A stretch of 64,000 bases of DNA from Sphingorhabdus lacus (GTDB taxonomy: Bacteria; Pseudomonadota; Alphaproteobacteria; Sphingomonadales; Sphingomonadaceae), in contig NZ_CP035733.1 of assembly GCF_009768975.1 (NCBI RefSeq), positions 558,001-622,000 of the forward strand, read 5' to 3'. The notes under the pieces were generated by a model, which saw only the letters and a list, made by a program, of their open reading frames with translations, ran no database searches and had not been told where the DNA came from. Positions 55,339-64,000 of the stretch are shown piece by piece (the stretch's first letter is position 1; each line of letters starts with the position of its first letter). The translations under genes were made by a program, and so were the position numbers.

Positions 55339-56940
55339 ATGACTGCACCCATTTTATCCAGCCAGATCAACCCCGAAGCCGACGAATTCCAAAAGCGGAG
55401 TGCGCACAATAGTGCATTGAAAGATGCACTTTGGGCCAAGGTGGCCGAAGCAGCGCTGGGCGGGAATGAAAAGTCGCGTGAACGGCACACGGCGCGTGGA
55501 AAGCTCTTGCCCAGAGAACGCGTCGAACATTTGCTCGACCCCGGCTCGCCATTCCTCGAAATCGGCCAGTTGGTAGCTAATGGGCTGTATGACGATGAGG
55601 TTCCCGGGGCAGGTTTGATCTGCGGAATTGGACGGGTTTCCGGTCGTCAGTGTATGATTGTGTGCAATGATGCGACGGTAAAGGGCGGCACTTACTACCC
55701 TATGACCGTCAAAAAGCATCTGCGCGCACAGGAAATAGCGGAAGCTAACCGCTTGCCCTGCATATATCTGGTCGACAGCGGCGGCGCGAACTTGCCGCAT
55801 CAGGACGAAGTCTTCCCCGACCGCGACCATTTCGGGCGTATCTTCTTCAATCAAGCAAATATGAGCGCCAAGGGCATCCCGCAGATTGCCTGTGTCATGG
55901 GAAGCTGCACCGCTGGTGGTGCATATGTCCCGGCGATGTCCGACGAAAGTGTGATCGTCCGCAATCAGGGCACGATTTTCCTGGCCGGTCCGCCGCTTGT
56001 AAAGGCGGCAACGGGTGAGGAAATCAGCGCAGAAGATTTGGGCGGTGGCGATCTCCACGGCCGGAAATCCGGCGTCGTCGATCATGTTGCCGAGAATGAC
56101 GAACATGCCTTGACGATCGTGCGTGACATAATCAGTCACCTAGGACCGGTCCATAAGCCTGACATTGACTTGAAAGAGCCGCGCCTCCCTAAATTTGATG
56201 CCGAGGAGCTATATGGTGTCATCCCCGATGATGTGCGTGCGCCCTATGACGTACACGAGGTTATCGCGCGTATCGTTGACGGTAGCGAGTTTCACGAATT
56301 CAAAGCTCTATATGGCACCACATTGGTGTGCGGCTTTGCGCATATCTGGGGAATGCCGGTCGCGATCCTTGCGAATAACGGCGTCCTTTTTTCCGAAAGC
56401 GCGGTCAAGGGTGCGCACTTCATTGAGCTTGCGTGCCAACGGCGAATACCTTTGCTGTTCCTACAGAATATCAGCGGCTTCATGGTCGGCGGCAAATATG
56501 AGGCAGAGGGCATTGCGAAGCACGGCGCGAAACTTGTTACCGCTGTTGCGACGGCCAGCGTGCCCAAGGTAACGGTTCTGATTGGCGGAAGTTTTGGCGC
56601 GGGCAATTACGGCATGTGCGGACGCGCCTATTCGCCGCGCTTTCTTTTCTCATGGCCCAATGCACGGATCAGTGTCATGGGCGGGGAGCAGGCCGCGTCG
56701 GTTCTGGCTACCGTCCACCGCGATGCTGGCAAATGGACGCCGGAAGAGGCGGAATCGTTCAAGGCCCCCATTCGCCAGAAATATGAGGATGAAGGTAACC
56801 CTTATTACGCGACCGCCCGATTGTGGGACGACGGCATTATTGACCCAGCGCAGACACGGGATGTGCTGGGCCTCGCCTTTGCGGCGGCACTCAATGCCCC
56901 AGTAGAGGAGGCGCCCCGCTTTGGGGTGTTCCGGATGTGA
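55339..56940 (+). CDS. mccB: Methylcrotonyl-CoA carboxylase, carboxyltransferase subunit
   Basis: A 533-residue carboxyltransferase. The segments [19 protein letters not shown] and [19 protein letters not shown], and the length, fit the methylcrotonyl-CoA group (LiuB/MccB) better than propionyl-CoA carboxylase. It carboxylates 3-methylcrotonyl-CoA in leucine degradation together with the biotin subunit encoded next. It overlaps mccA by 4 bp (GTGA). A geranyl-CoA carboxylase role is a weaker alternative. Confidence 0.88.
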   Translation: MTAPILSSQINPEADEFQKRSAHNSALKDALWAKVAEAALGGNEKSRERHTARGKLLPRERVEHLLDPGSPFLEIGQLVANGLYDDEVPGAGLICGIGRVSGRQCMIVCNDATVKGGTYYPMTVKKHLRAQEIAEANRLPCIYLVDSGGANLPHQDEVFPDRDHFGRIFFNQANMSAKGIPQIACVMGSCTAGGAYVPAMSDESVIVRNQGTIFLAGPPLVKAATGEEISAEDLGGGDLHGRKSGVVDHVAENDEHALTIVRDIISHLGPVHKPDIDLKEPRLPKFDAEELYGVIPDDVRAPYDVHEVIARIVDGSEFHEFKALYGTTLVCGFAHIWGMPVAILANNGVLFSESAVKGAHFIELACQRRIPLLFLQNISGFMVGGKYEAEGIAKHGAKLVTAVATASVPKVTVLIGGSFGAGNYGMCGRAYSPRFLFSWPNARISVMGGEQAASVLATVHRDAGKWTPEEAESFKAPIRQKYEDEGNPYYATARLWDDGIIDPAQTRDVLGLAFAAALNAPVEEAPRFGVFRM

Positions 56941-58808
56941 CCAAGATGATCAAATCCCTTCTCATCGCAAACCGCGGCGAGATAGCCTGCCGGATTATCC
57001 GCACTGCCCGCGACATGGGTATTCGCACCGTGGCGGTTTATTCGGACGCTGACGCAACGGCGCTGCATGTGCGGCGGGCCGATGACGCGGTGCATATCGG
57101 GCCGTCGCCAGCGCGCGAGAGCTATCTTGTAGGCGAAAAAATTATCGCCGCCGCCAGGGCCACTGGTGCAGAAGCTATCCATCCCGGCTACGGTTTCCTA
57201 TCCGAAAATGCCGAGTTTGCTCAAAGCGTGATAGACGCGGGCTTAATTTGGGTTGGGCCAAATCCAGCGAGCATTACCGCCATGGGGCTGAAGGATGCTG
57301 CGAAAAAGCTGATGGCCGAAGCCGGAGTGCCGGTCACCCCTGGCTATATGGGCGAAAACCAGGACCCCGCCTTTCTCGCTGAACGCGCCGCCGAGATCGG
57401 CTATCCCGTGCTCATCAAGGCGGTTGCCGGCGGCGGCGGCAAGGGAATGCGCAAGGTCGATGACGCGGCAGATTTCGTCGAAGCGCTGGCATCATGCCAG
57501 CGGGAGGCCAGTTCCTCTTTCGGCAATGCCCATGTCCTCATCGAAAAATATATCCAGCGCCCCCGTCACATCGAAGTGCAGGTGTTCGGTGATAAACACG
57601 GCAACATCGTCCATCTTTTTGAGAGGGACTGTTCTTTGCAACGCCGTCACCAGAAAGTGATCGAAGAGGCACCGGCGCCTGGAATGGACGAGGCAACGCG
57701 GGAACAACTGTGCGCCGCTGCCGTCCGTGCTGCAAAGGCAGTTGATTATGTTGGCGCGGGCACGATTGAGTTTATTGCCGATGCCAGCGACGGTCTGCGT
57801 GCCGACCGAATTTGGTTCATGGAAATGAATACGCGATTGCAGGTCGAGCATCCAGTGACAGAGGAAATCACGGGGGTCGATCTGGTCGAATGGCAGTTGC
57901 GTGTCGCGAGCGGTGAGGCTTTGCCCAAGCGGCAGGATGAATTAGCCATCAACGGCTGGGCAATGGAGGTGCGGCTATACGCAGAAAACCCGGCTACCGG
58001 ATTTTTGCCATCCATCGGTTCGCTTGATCATCTGGCATTTCCGGAAGAATTGCGGATCGACACTGGAGTGGAGGAAGGCGGAGAGGTCTCTCCCTTCTAT
58101 GACCCGATGATTGCCAAGCTGATTGCTTGGGGTCAGAACCGGAACGCAGCGTCAGCCGAGTTAAGAAACGGCATAGACGGCACCGAAGTCTGGCCGGTTA
58201 AAACCAATGCAGGATTTTTGGGCAGACTGCTGGATTTGCCGGAATTCGCTTCCGGCGATGTCGACACGGGCCTCATCGCGCGCGAAGTTGACACCCTCGT
58301 CACGCCGCCTGAACCAGAGACTGACGAACTGCTCGAAGCAGCCGCACTGTTATGTGCAAGCCCGGGCCAAAGTCCCGTAAGTGCGGCGCTTGGTTTCCGG
58401 CTTAATGCGCCATCCCGGGCTGAAGCTCGTATCTTGGACGATAGTGGCGCTACCCATGACGTGGTGTTCAGTGAGGTTGACGAGGATCATCCGACAGCTG
58501 ACGTATTGGCCTTTGTCAGCGGCTTTGCGCGTCGTTACGTGTTGGCCCAGCCGAGAGGGTCAGGTCTTGGGGCAGTCGGTGATGGCGCCATTCTCTCCCC
58601 CATGCCGGGTCGAATTATCGCTGTTGACGTTACTGCAGGGCAGTCCGTGGCAAAGGGCCAAAAGCTCCTCACTCTCGAAGCAATGAAAATGGAACATAGT
58701 TTGACGGCGCCCTTCGACGGGGTAGTGGCAGAACTGAATGCAGAGGCGGGCATGCAGGTGCAGGTCGAGGCACTATTGGCACGGATTGAAGCGTCAGCTG
58801 AATCATGA
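56937..58808 (+). CDS. mccA: Methylcrotonyl-CoA carboxylase, biotin carboxylase/carrier subunit
   Basis: A 623-residue biotin-dependent subunit. The biotin carboxylase domain (about 5-450) shows [25 protein letters not shown] and the [14 protein letters not shown] block. The biotin-carrier domain at the C-terminus has the EAMKM motif with biotinylated Lys584. The GTG start overlaps the mccB stop; an ATG nine bases later (56946) is the alternative. The central region is shorter than propionyl-CoA carboxylase alpha, which fits the methylcrotonyl type. Confidence 0.92.
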   Translation: MTKMIKSLLIANRGEIACRIIRTARDMGIRTVAVYSDADATALHVRRADDAVHIGPSPARESYLVGEKIIAAARATGAEAIHPGYGFLSENAEFAQSVIDAGLIWVGPNPASITAMGLKDAAKKLMAEAGVPVTPGYMGENQDPAFLAERAAEIGYPVLIKAVAGGGGKGMRKVDDAADFVEALASCQREASSSFGNAHVLIEKYIQRPRHIEVQVFGDKHGNIVHLFERDCSLQRRHQKVIEEAPAPGMDEATREQLCAAAVRAAKAVDYVGAGTIEFIADASDGLRADRIWFMEMNTRLQVEHPVTEEITGVDLVEWQLRVASGEALPKRQDELAINGWAMEVRLYAENPATGFLPSIGSLDHLAFPEELRIDTGVEEGGEVSPFYDPMIAKLIAWGQNRNAASAELRNGIDGTEVWPVKTNAGFLGRLLDLPEFASGDVDTGLIAREVDTLVTPPEPETDELLEAAALLCASPGQSPVSAALGFRLNAPSRAEARILDDSGATHDVVFSEVDEDHPTADVLAFVSGFARRYVLAQPRGSGLGAVGDGAILSPMPGRIIAVDVTAGQSVAKGQKLLTLEAMKMEHSLTAPFDGVVAELNAEAGMQVQVEALLARIEASAES

Positions 58809-58878
58809 CCGCTATGCATCCATTTGCCATTCAGGCCTTCGTGGGAATGAAATCATATTTAGTTATGAGGTAGTCTAA

Positions 58879-59334
58879 ATGGCGGGACGTTATTTTAACC
58901 AGTGGAAGATCGGCGACACTGTTGTCCATGAAATCCGCCGAACGGTAACCGAAACCGACAATTTGTTGTTCTCGGTTATGACCCATAACCCGCAACCGTT
59001 GCACATCGATGCAGAAGCGGCGCGGGCCAGTGAGTTCGGGCAAATCCTTGTGAACGGCACCTTCACATTCAGTTTGATGGTGGGCCTTTCAGTCGGAGAT
59101 ACGACGCTAGGTACGCTGGTGGCCAATCTCGGATATGACAAGCTAGTCATGCCCAAACCGGTTTTTATCGGGGACACACTGCGCGCGGAAACCGAAGTCG
59201 TAGGGCTGAAAGACAGTAAATCGCGGCCCGGCGCGGGCGTCGTCACCTTCCTTCATCGCTGCCTCAATCAGCGCGACGAACTCGTATGCAGTTGCGAGCG
59301 CTCGGCACTGTTAAAGCGGAGCGAAACAGCGTAA
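58879..59334 (+). CDS. MaoC family dehydratase
   Basis: A 151-residue single hot-dog-fold hydratase. The active-site motif is NPQPLHID (Asn37, His42, Asp44). MaoC enzymes hydrate or dehydrate (R)-specific enoyl/hydroxyacyl-CoA. It lies between mccA and a CitE-like lyase. The same order is known in Mycobacterium tuberculosis (accD1-accA1 ... Rv2499c-citE), where the products act in leucine breakdown, so a methylglutaconyl-CoA-type role is likely here by analogy. Confidence 0.88.
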   Translation: MAGRYFNQWKIGDTVVHEIRRTVTETDNLLFSVMTHNPQPLHIDAEAARASEFGQILVNGTFTFSLMVGLSVGDTTLGTLVANLGYDKLVMPKPVFIGDTLRAETEVVGLKDSKSRPGAGVVTFLHRCLNQRDELVCSCERSALLKRSETA

Positions 59335-59418
59335 CCTTGCTGTAAGGGTCAACGAAAGGCGTTGCAGAAATGTTTTTCGATAAGGCTGCTAACGGTGAAA
59401 TATATAAGGCTGAAACCC

Positions 59419-60270
59419 ATGAAGCTCCGCTCCCTCCTCTTCGTGCCCGGCGATCGGCCTGAACGTTTTTCCAAGGCTTCGGCTAGCGGAGCCGATGCGA
59501 TCATTATCGATTTAGAAGATTCGGTAGCGTTAGACAGAAAGGTTTTGGCGCGCGAGGCGACGGCGGAATATCTGTCGGGTGACCGACCGGTGCTCGTGTT
59601 CGTTCGGGTGAATCCACAAGACAGTCAGTTGACCCATGATGACCTCGCATCTGTGCTGCCGTTCTTACCGGACGGTATCGTGTTGCCAAAGGCGGAAGGG
59701 GCCCGCTCAATAAACTGGTTGCGGGCCGAAGCGGCGGCAGTCGCAGATAATCCTGATGGTGAAGCGCCGCCGATTTTGCCCATTGCCACCGAAACGCCCG
59801 GCGCTGTTTTCGATCTTGGCAGTTTGCGCGAAGTTGCGCCTTGGTTAGCTGGGGTTAGCTGGGGGGCAGAAGACCTGCCGGCCGCTGTCGGCGCCGCCAC
59901 TTCTCGGGAACCTGATGGTAGCTACACCGCGCCTTACGAATTAGCCCGTTCGCTGACCTTGTTTGCCGCCCATGCCGCGGGTGTTGCGGCTATTGATACC
60001 GTATTTCCAAATATAAGCGATGCAGATGCGTTAGACGGATATGTTGCACGGGCTGCTAGGGACGGCTTTACCGGAATGCTTGCTATTCATCCGTCGCAAG
60101 TACCAAATATCAACAAGGGATTTACGCCGTCGGAACAGCAATTGGCGCATGCCCGAGCAGTGGTAGATGCATTTGCCGAAAATCCTGGCGCTGGAGTGCT
60201 GCAACTCGATGGCAAGATGATCGACGCGCCGCATTTGAAGGCCGCGCTGTCGATCCTCGCCCGGGTCTAG
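59419..60270 (+). CDS. HpcH/HpaI aldolase / CitE-like lyase
   Basis: A 283-residue CoA-lyase of the CitE/HpcH superfamily. N-terminal RSLLFVPGDRPERF and the metal-site IDLEDSV (Glu/Asp ligands) are typical, with ETPGAVFDL and AIHPSQVPNIN in the barrel. The M. tuberculosis homologue Rv2498c was reported to cleave (R)-HMG-CoA and similar (R)-hydroxyacyl-CoA thioesters. With mccBA and maoC upstream, a leucine-pathway HMG-CoA lyase step is the best inference; citramalyl-CoA or malyl-CoA lyase are alternatives. AAGG before the ATG supports the start. Confidence 0.85.
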   Translation: MKLRSLLFVPGDRPERFSKASASGADAIIIDLEDSVALDRKVLAREATAEYLSGDRPVLVFVRVNPQDSQLTHDDLASVLPFLPDGIVLPKAEGARSINWLRAEAAAVADNPDGEAPPILPIATETPGAVFDLGSLREVAPWLAGVSWGAEDLPAAVGAATSREPDGSYTAPYELARSLTLFAAHAAGVAAIDTVFPNISDADALDGYVARAARDGFTGMLAIHPSQVPNINKGFTPSEQQLAHARAVVDAFAENPGAGVLQLDGKMIDAPHLKAALSILARV

Positions 60271-60279
60271 ACCGGTTTC

Positions 60280-62955
60280 TTAAGCCGCGAGCTTCCGGAG
60301 CACATAGTGCAGGATGCCGCCATTCATGAAATACTCGATCTCGTTCGCAGTATCGATCCGGCACAGCGTGTCGAAGGTGAAGGTCGAGCCATCGTTGCGG
60401 GTTACGTGCACCGTTACCGTCTGACGCGGCTGAAGGCTAGACACGCTAGTGATCGTGAAGCTGTCGTCGCCTTTTAAACCAAGACTGTTGCGGTCCTGGC
60501 CTTCCATGAACTGGAGAGGAAGAACGCCCATGCCCACGAGGTTTGAGCGGTGAATACGCTCAAAGCTCTCGACGATCACGACGCGTACACCAAGCAGATT
60601 GGTGCCCTTTGCAGCCCAGTCGCGGCTTGATCCCGTGCCATATTCTTTGCCTGCGATAACGACCAGCGACGTGCCATCGGCCTTGTGGCGCATGGCGGCG
60701 TCGTAGATGGGCATTACTTCACCAGCATAACTGGACATGCCACCTTCGATGCCGGGCACCATTTCATTCTTGATGCGGATATTGGCAAAGGTGCCGCGCA
60801 TCATGACTTCGTGATGGCCACGACGTGCGCCATAGCTGTTGAAATCGGCCTTGCTTACCTGATGCTCCATCAAGAACTTGCCGGCAGGCGAATCCGCCTT
60901 AATCGAACCGGCAGGCGAAATATGGTCTGTCGTGATAGAATCACCCAAGATCGCAAGCGGTTTCGCTTCGATAATGTCTGTCACCGGTGCTGGTGTCATG
61001 CTCATGCCGTCAAAATAGGGCGGGTTCGCGACATAGGTGGAACCAGCGCGCCACTGATAGGTGTCCGAACCTTCGACCTGGATTTTCTGCCAATGGGCAT
61101 CGCCTTCATAGACTTTTGCATAGCGAGCCGTGAACATTGAACGATCGATGTTGGCGGTCATGACATCATGCACTTCCTGATTGGTAGGCCAGATATCGCG
61201 GAGGAATACGTCACTACCATCGGTCGCTTGACCAATCGGTGTGGTGGTGAAATCTTCGGTGACGGTGCCTTTCAACGCATAAGCAACAACCAGTGGCGGC
61301 GATGCGAGGAAATTGGCGCGAACATCGGGTGATACGCGGCCTTCGAAATTGCGGTTCCCCGAAATGACTGAGGCGGCAACAATATCATTCGCGTTGATTG
61401 CATTGGAGATGGGTTCGGCCAATGGGCCAGAATTACCGATACAAGTAGTACAGCCATACCCAACCAAGTTGAAGCCAACCGCATCCAGATCCGCAGTTAA
61501 ACCCGCACGATCCAGATAGTCGGTGACGACTTGGCTCCCCGGTGCAAGCGAGGTTTTAACCCAAGGCTTTGGTTTCAGACCATAGGCGTTGGCCTTTCGC
61601 GCCACAAGACCGGCTGCCACCAAGACCGACGGGTTGGACGTGTTGGTGCACGATGTAATCGCTGCAATCACGACGTCGCCGTCGCCGATATCATGTGTCT
61701 TGCCTTCAACCGCAACGCGCTTGGCGCTGTCATGCTTGTACACATTGGAAAGATCGCCGTTGAATACATCGTCTACCTGCGTCAGGATTACCTTGTCCTG
61801 TGGACGCTTCGGACCGGCGAGCGACGGAACAACTGTGCCCATGTCGAGCGATAAGGTATCGGTGAATATAGGGTCTTCCATATCAGCGTATGCCCAGAGA
61901 CCTTGTTCCTTGGCATAGGCCTCAACCAACGCAATCTGGTCTTCATCGCGCCCCGTGAGGCGCAGATAATCGAGCGTCTTCTCGTCAATGCCGAAGAAGC
62001 CGCAGGTCGCGCCATATTCGGGTGCCATGTTAGCAAGCGTCGCGCGGTCGGCAAGGCTGAGCGAGGCAAGGCCGGGGCCGTAATATTCAACAAAGCGTCC
62101 GACCACACCCTTGGCGCGCAACATCTGGGTCGCAGTCAACACAAGATCGGTTGCGGTCACGCCTTCGGCAAGTGCGCCGGTCAGCTTGAACCCGACGACT
62201 TCGGGGATCAACATCGAAACCGGCTGGCCCAACATGGCCGCTTCCGCTTCGATGCCACCTACGCCCCAACCGAGCACGCCAAGGCCGTTGATCATGGTCG
62301 TGTGACTATCGGTACCAACACAGGTATCTGGATAAGCAATGGTTGCGCCATCGTCCGTAGTGGAGGTCCATACGGCCTGTGCAATATGTTCCAGATTGAC
62401 CTGGTGGCAGATACCCGTCCCGGGAGGGACTGCCTTGAAATTGGCGAGGGATTTCGAGCCCCATTTCAAAAAGTCATAACGCTCCGCATTGCGCTGATAT
62501 TCGATCTCCACATTCTGTTCAGCTGCCTTAGGATGACCGAATTCGTCGACCATTACGGAGTGGTCGATGACCAGATGCACCGGAACCAGTGGATTGATTT
62601 TCTGCGCGTCACCGCCCAGCTTATTCATCGCATCGCGCATCGCCGCCAGATCGACCACGCATGGCACACCGGTAAAATCCTGCAACAGCACGCGGGCAGG
62701 GCGATACTGGATTTCGCGGGTGGACTTGGGGTCCTTTTGCCAATCGATTAGCGCCTGCACATCATGGACTGAAACCGTAAAGCCACCATCTTCAAAGCGA
62801 AGCAGATTTTCGAGCAACACTTTCATCGAAAAGGGCAAACGCGAAACATCACCGAGCTTTTCAGCCACTTTCTTGATGGAGAAATAATCCACGGTCTTGC
62901 CACCCGCTGAGAGGGTAGTGCGGGTTTGCAGGCTGTCTAATCCGATTGCAGTCAT
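60280..62955 (-). CDS. acnA: Aconitate hydratase A
   Basis: A 891-residue aconitase of the AcnA/IRP1 type. Cluster-binding cysteines are in AITSCTNTSNP and GCTTCIGNSGP. The C-terminal swivel domain is complete (GSSRDWAAKG). It interconverts citrate and isocitrate in the TCA cycle. AAAGGGG lies nine bases before the ATG. It is convergent with the lyase gene nine bases away. Confidence 0.96.
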   Translation of the reverse strand: MTAIGLDSLQTRTTLSAGGKTVDYFSIKKVAEKLGDVSRLPFSMKVLLENLLRFEDGGFTVSVHDVQALIDWQKDPKSTREIQYRPARVLLQDFTGVPCVVDLAAMRDAMNKLGGDAQKINPLVPVHLVIDHSVMVDEFGHPKAAEQNVEIEYQRNAERYDFLKWGSKSLANFKAVPPGTGICHQVNLEHIAQAVWTSTTDDGATIAYPDTCVGTDSHTTMINGLGVLGWGVGGIEAEAAMLGQPVSMLIPEVVGFKLTGALAEGVTATDLVLTATQMLRAKGVVGRFVEYYGPGLASLSLADRATLANMAPEYGATCGFFGIDEKTLDYLRLTGRDEDQIALVEAYAKEQGLWAYADMEDPIFTDTLSLDMGTVVPSLAGPKRPQDKVILTQVDDVFNGDLSNVYKHDSAKRVAVEGKTHDIGDGDVVIAAITSCTNTSNPSVLVAAGLVARKANAYGLKPKPWVKTSLAPGSQVVTDYLDRAGLTADLDAVGFNLVGYGCTTCIGNSGPLAEPISNAINANDIVAASVISGNRNFEGRVSPDVRANFLASPPLVVAYALKGTVTEDFTTTPIGQATDGSDVFLRDIWPTNQEVHDVMTANIDRSMFTARYAKVYEGDAHWQKIQVEGSDTYQWRAGSTYVANPPYFDGMSMTPAPVTDIIEAKPLAILGDSITTDHISPAGSIKADSPAGKFLMEHQVSKADFNSYGARRGHHEVMMRGTFANIRIKNEMVPGIEGGMSSYAGEVMPIYDAAMRHKADGTSLVVIAGKEYGTGSSRDWAAKGTNLLGVRVVIVESFERIHRSNLVGMGVLPLQFMEGQDRNSLGLKGDDSFTITSVSSLQPRQTVTVHVTRNDGSTFTFDTLCRIDTANEIEYFMNGGILHYVLRKLAA

Positions 62956-63174
62956 TGGTAAGTACCCCTTTGATGTTGGGCTTTTTGCTGGATGGGGAAC
63001 GGCTACTCCCGCTCCCTTCGACTATAGCTCGTCGAAGGTTACATAACAGTTGTCAGCGGGCAGCCAAACCAGCGTAAAAGCGGGAGATTCGATTGCTGCG
63101 CGCGCCTTAGCGTGATGGGAAAGGAAAGGGAAGTGGAGTTTAATCCAAGAAGTTGTCTAGAAAAATGCGATTAT

Positions 63175-63360
63175 TTACCCCGCACGCAAAATCCCCGTCA
63201 CCTCATCTAACGTTCCACGCACGCGTAAAAGTTGGTCTTTGCCGAATACGATTAGACATTCGTCATGCGCGTTGTCGGCGGTGCGGATGAATTGGACGAT
63301 TTCGGGATTTACTGAGATTTTCTGACCGCGTGTGTCGGTCAGGATGACGAAAGGGATCAT
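63175..63360 (-). CDS. Small FlbD-like protein
   Basis: A 61-residue beta-rich protein (MIPFVILTDTRGQKISVNPE ...). The layout of a short beta domain with VNPEIVQFI and a final EVTGILRAG helix resembles the flagellar FlbD family, but similarity is weak and no flagellar genes are near. AAGGAACCATT precedes the ATG at 63360; the longer frame to 63408 is less likely. Confidence 0.6.
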   Translation of the reverse strand: MIPFVILTDTRGQKISVNPEIVQFIRTADNAHDECLIVFGKDQLLRVRGTLDEVTGILRAG

Positions 63361-63470
63361 AATGGTTCCTTTTTGCTTTACGGACCGTTTTGGCAGCTTT
63401 GGGAGCAAGGCGCAAAGGTTCTCAGGATACGATCAACCCAACATATGTTAATATAAAGGGTTGAAGGAGA

Positions 63471-63677
63471 TTAGATCAATACCATCTGCCCGGCGGCATC
63501 GTTTCGGAGTTGTGTCCGAGCGTTTTGGGCAGCTGCTACAGCATTGCGATAGTGAATTGTGCCATAGCGTTCTGCTTCTTCGAAATTTACAGGCGTCCAT
63601 TCTTCGCCTGGATATACAGTTTCATAAATCGCACGGGCGGCGGCGCGTAGTTGGTTGTCGTGCAGCAAAGCGGGCAC
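63471..63677 (-). CDS. Small hypothetical protein
   Basis: A 68-residue helical protein (MPALLHDNQLRAAARAIYET ...). The GTG start at 63677 follows a strong AAGGAG at eight bases. No family is recognised. It lies in a row of small minus-strand genes upstream of acnA. Confidence 0.62.
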   Translation of the reverse strand: MPALLHDNQLRAAARAIYETVYPGEEWTPVNFEEAERYGTIHYRNAVAAAQNARTQLRNDAAGQMVLI

Positions 63678-63776
63678 GGCGGGTCTCCTTTTGCTTGATT
63701 CGGGGCGAAAGGATAAAAGTTCTTTATATGTTCCGCAATTAAAGAACGACAATCGGTCGAACTGCACGGTTTGATG

Positions 63777-64000
63777 TTAGTCTTGGAAGTCCATCACGCT
63801 GTGGCCAGACACAGCAGCGACTTGCATAAATTGTGGTTTGGTATGCGGTGCGCCGGGAATAGCGGCCGCGGCCAATATATAGGGCGATACGCGGTGCCGG
63901 GTGCACAGACCGCCGGCACCATCGCTAACCAGCGGTGTTTCGAATTCCACGGCGATCATTGCATCTTGCGCACGGGTCACAGTGCAAACGACAAGTTGCC
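63777..64000 (-). CDS. C-terminal part of an unrecognised protein (partial)
   Basis: The frame is open from the window edge to the stop at 63777. A GTG at 63980 and an ATG at 63959 could also be starts, but neither has a good ribosome-binding site, so the gene probably begins outside the window. The sequence (FETPLVSDGAGGLCTRHRVS ...) matches no family I recognise. Confidence 0.45.
   Translation of the reverse strand, partial: QLVVCTVTRAQDAMIAVEFETPLVSDGAGGLCTRHRVSPYILAAAAIPGAPHTKPQFMQVAAVSGHSVMDFQD

Overview
The window reads as chromosomal DNA of a sphingomonad-type alphaproteobacterium (Sphingomonadaceae, perhaps near Sphingopyxis or Sphingorhabdus). That is an inference from four things: the zwf-edd-glk-eda-pgl Entner-Doudoroff cluster (compare the zwf-edd-glk order of Zymomonas), a TrcR/DUF1013 protein, a large TonB-dependent receptor, and the dispersed CCGTTCG...CGAACGG repeat common in sphingomonads. 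No phage, transposase, integrase or CRISPR array is visible. Two coding regions run off the ends: the C-terminal part of prfB on the left and an unrecognised reading frame on the right.

Left third (1-21 kb): prfB end, a secreted protein, an SDR oxidoreductase and acetyl-CoA synthetase. Next comes a three-gene acyl-CoA degradation operon (alpha-methylacyl-CoA racemase, thiolase, FadB-type multienzyme). A TonB-dependent receptor is divergent from an unusual pair: a fused E1 alpha/beta 2-oxoacid dehydrogenase and a malonyltransferase-like protein. The Entner-Doudoroff operon follows, with overlapping start and stop codons.

Middle (21-45 kb): mostly housekeeping and envelope genes. These include a PilZ protein, a single-cysteine DksA relative, a Ser/Gly-repeat protein with a PEP-CTERM-like tail, serS-surE, rimO, a cytochrome P450, DUF1295 and acyltransferase genes, a KAS III enzyme, a second PilZ protein with two small membrane proteins, recF, clpA, DUF1192, a quinone oxidoreductase, an alpha/beta hydrolase, trcR, an MBL-fold hydrolase with an acyl-CoA ligase, and dinB. 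Intergenic spacers here carry at least four families of palindromic repeats.

Right third (45-64 kb): a TetR regulator, tRNA-Val(CAC), and a catabolic run (nitronate monooxygenase, small protein, APH-family kinase with a C-terminal extension, acyl-CoA dehydrogenase, TIGR03084 protein, amidohydrolase). Then come a DUF2855 protein, an HTH-RibB-RibX fusion with ribH, a leucine-type block (mccB-mccA-maoC-citE), aconitase and small proteins.

The most interesting signals are regulatory. (i) An 18-bp palindrome close to TTTAATC-N4-GATTAAA occurs five times, each time in front of a lipid/CoA-type catabolic gene or operon, which suggests an uncharacterised acyl-CoA regulon. (ii) The riboflavin enzyme carries its own N-terminal helix-turn-helix, and a perfect palindrome lies inside its promoter, with no FMN riboswitch visible. 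(iii) A 321-bp element is bounded by 38-bp inverted repeats and contains other repeats.
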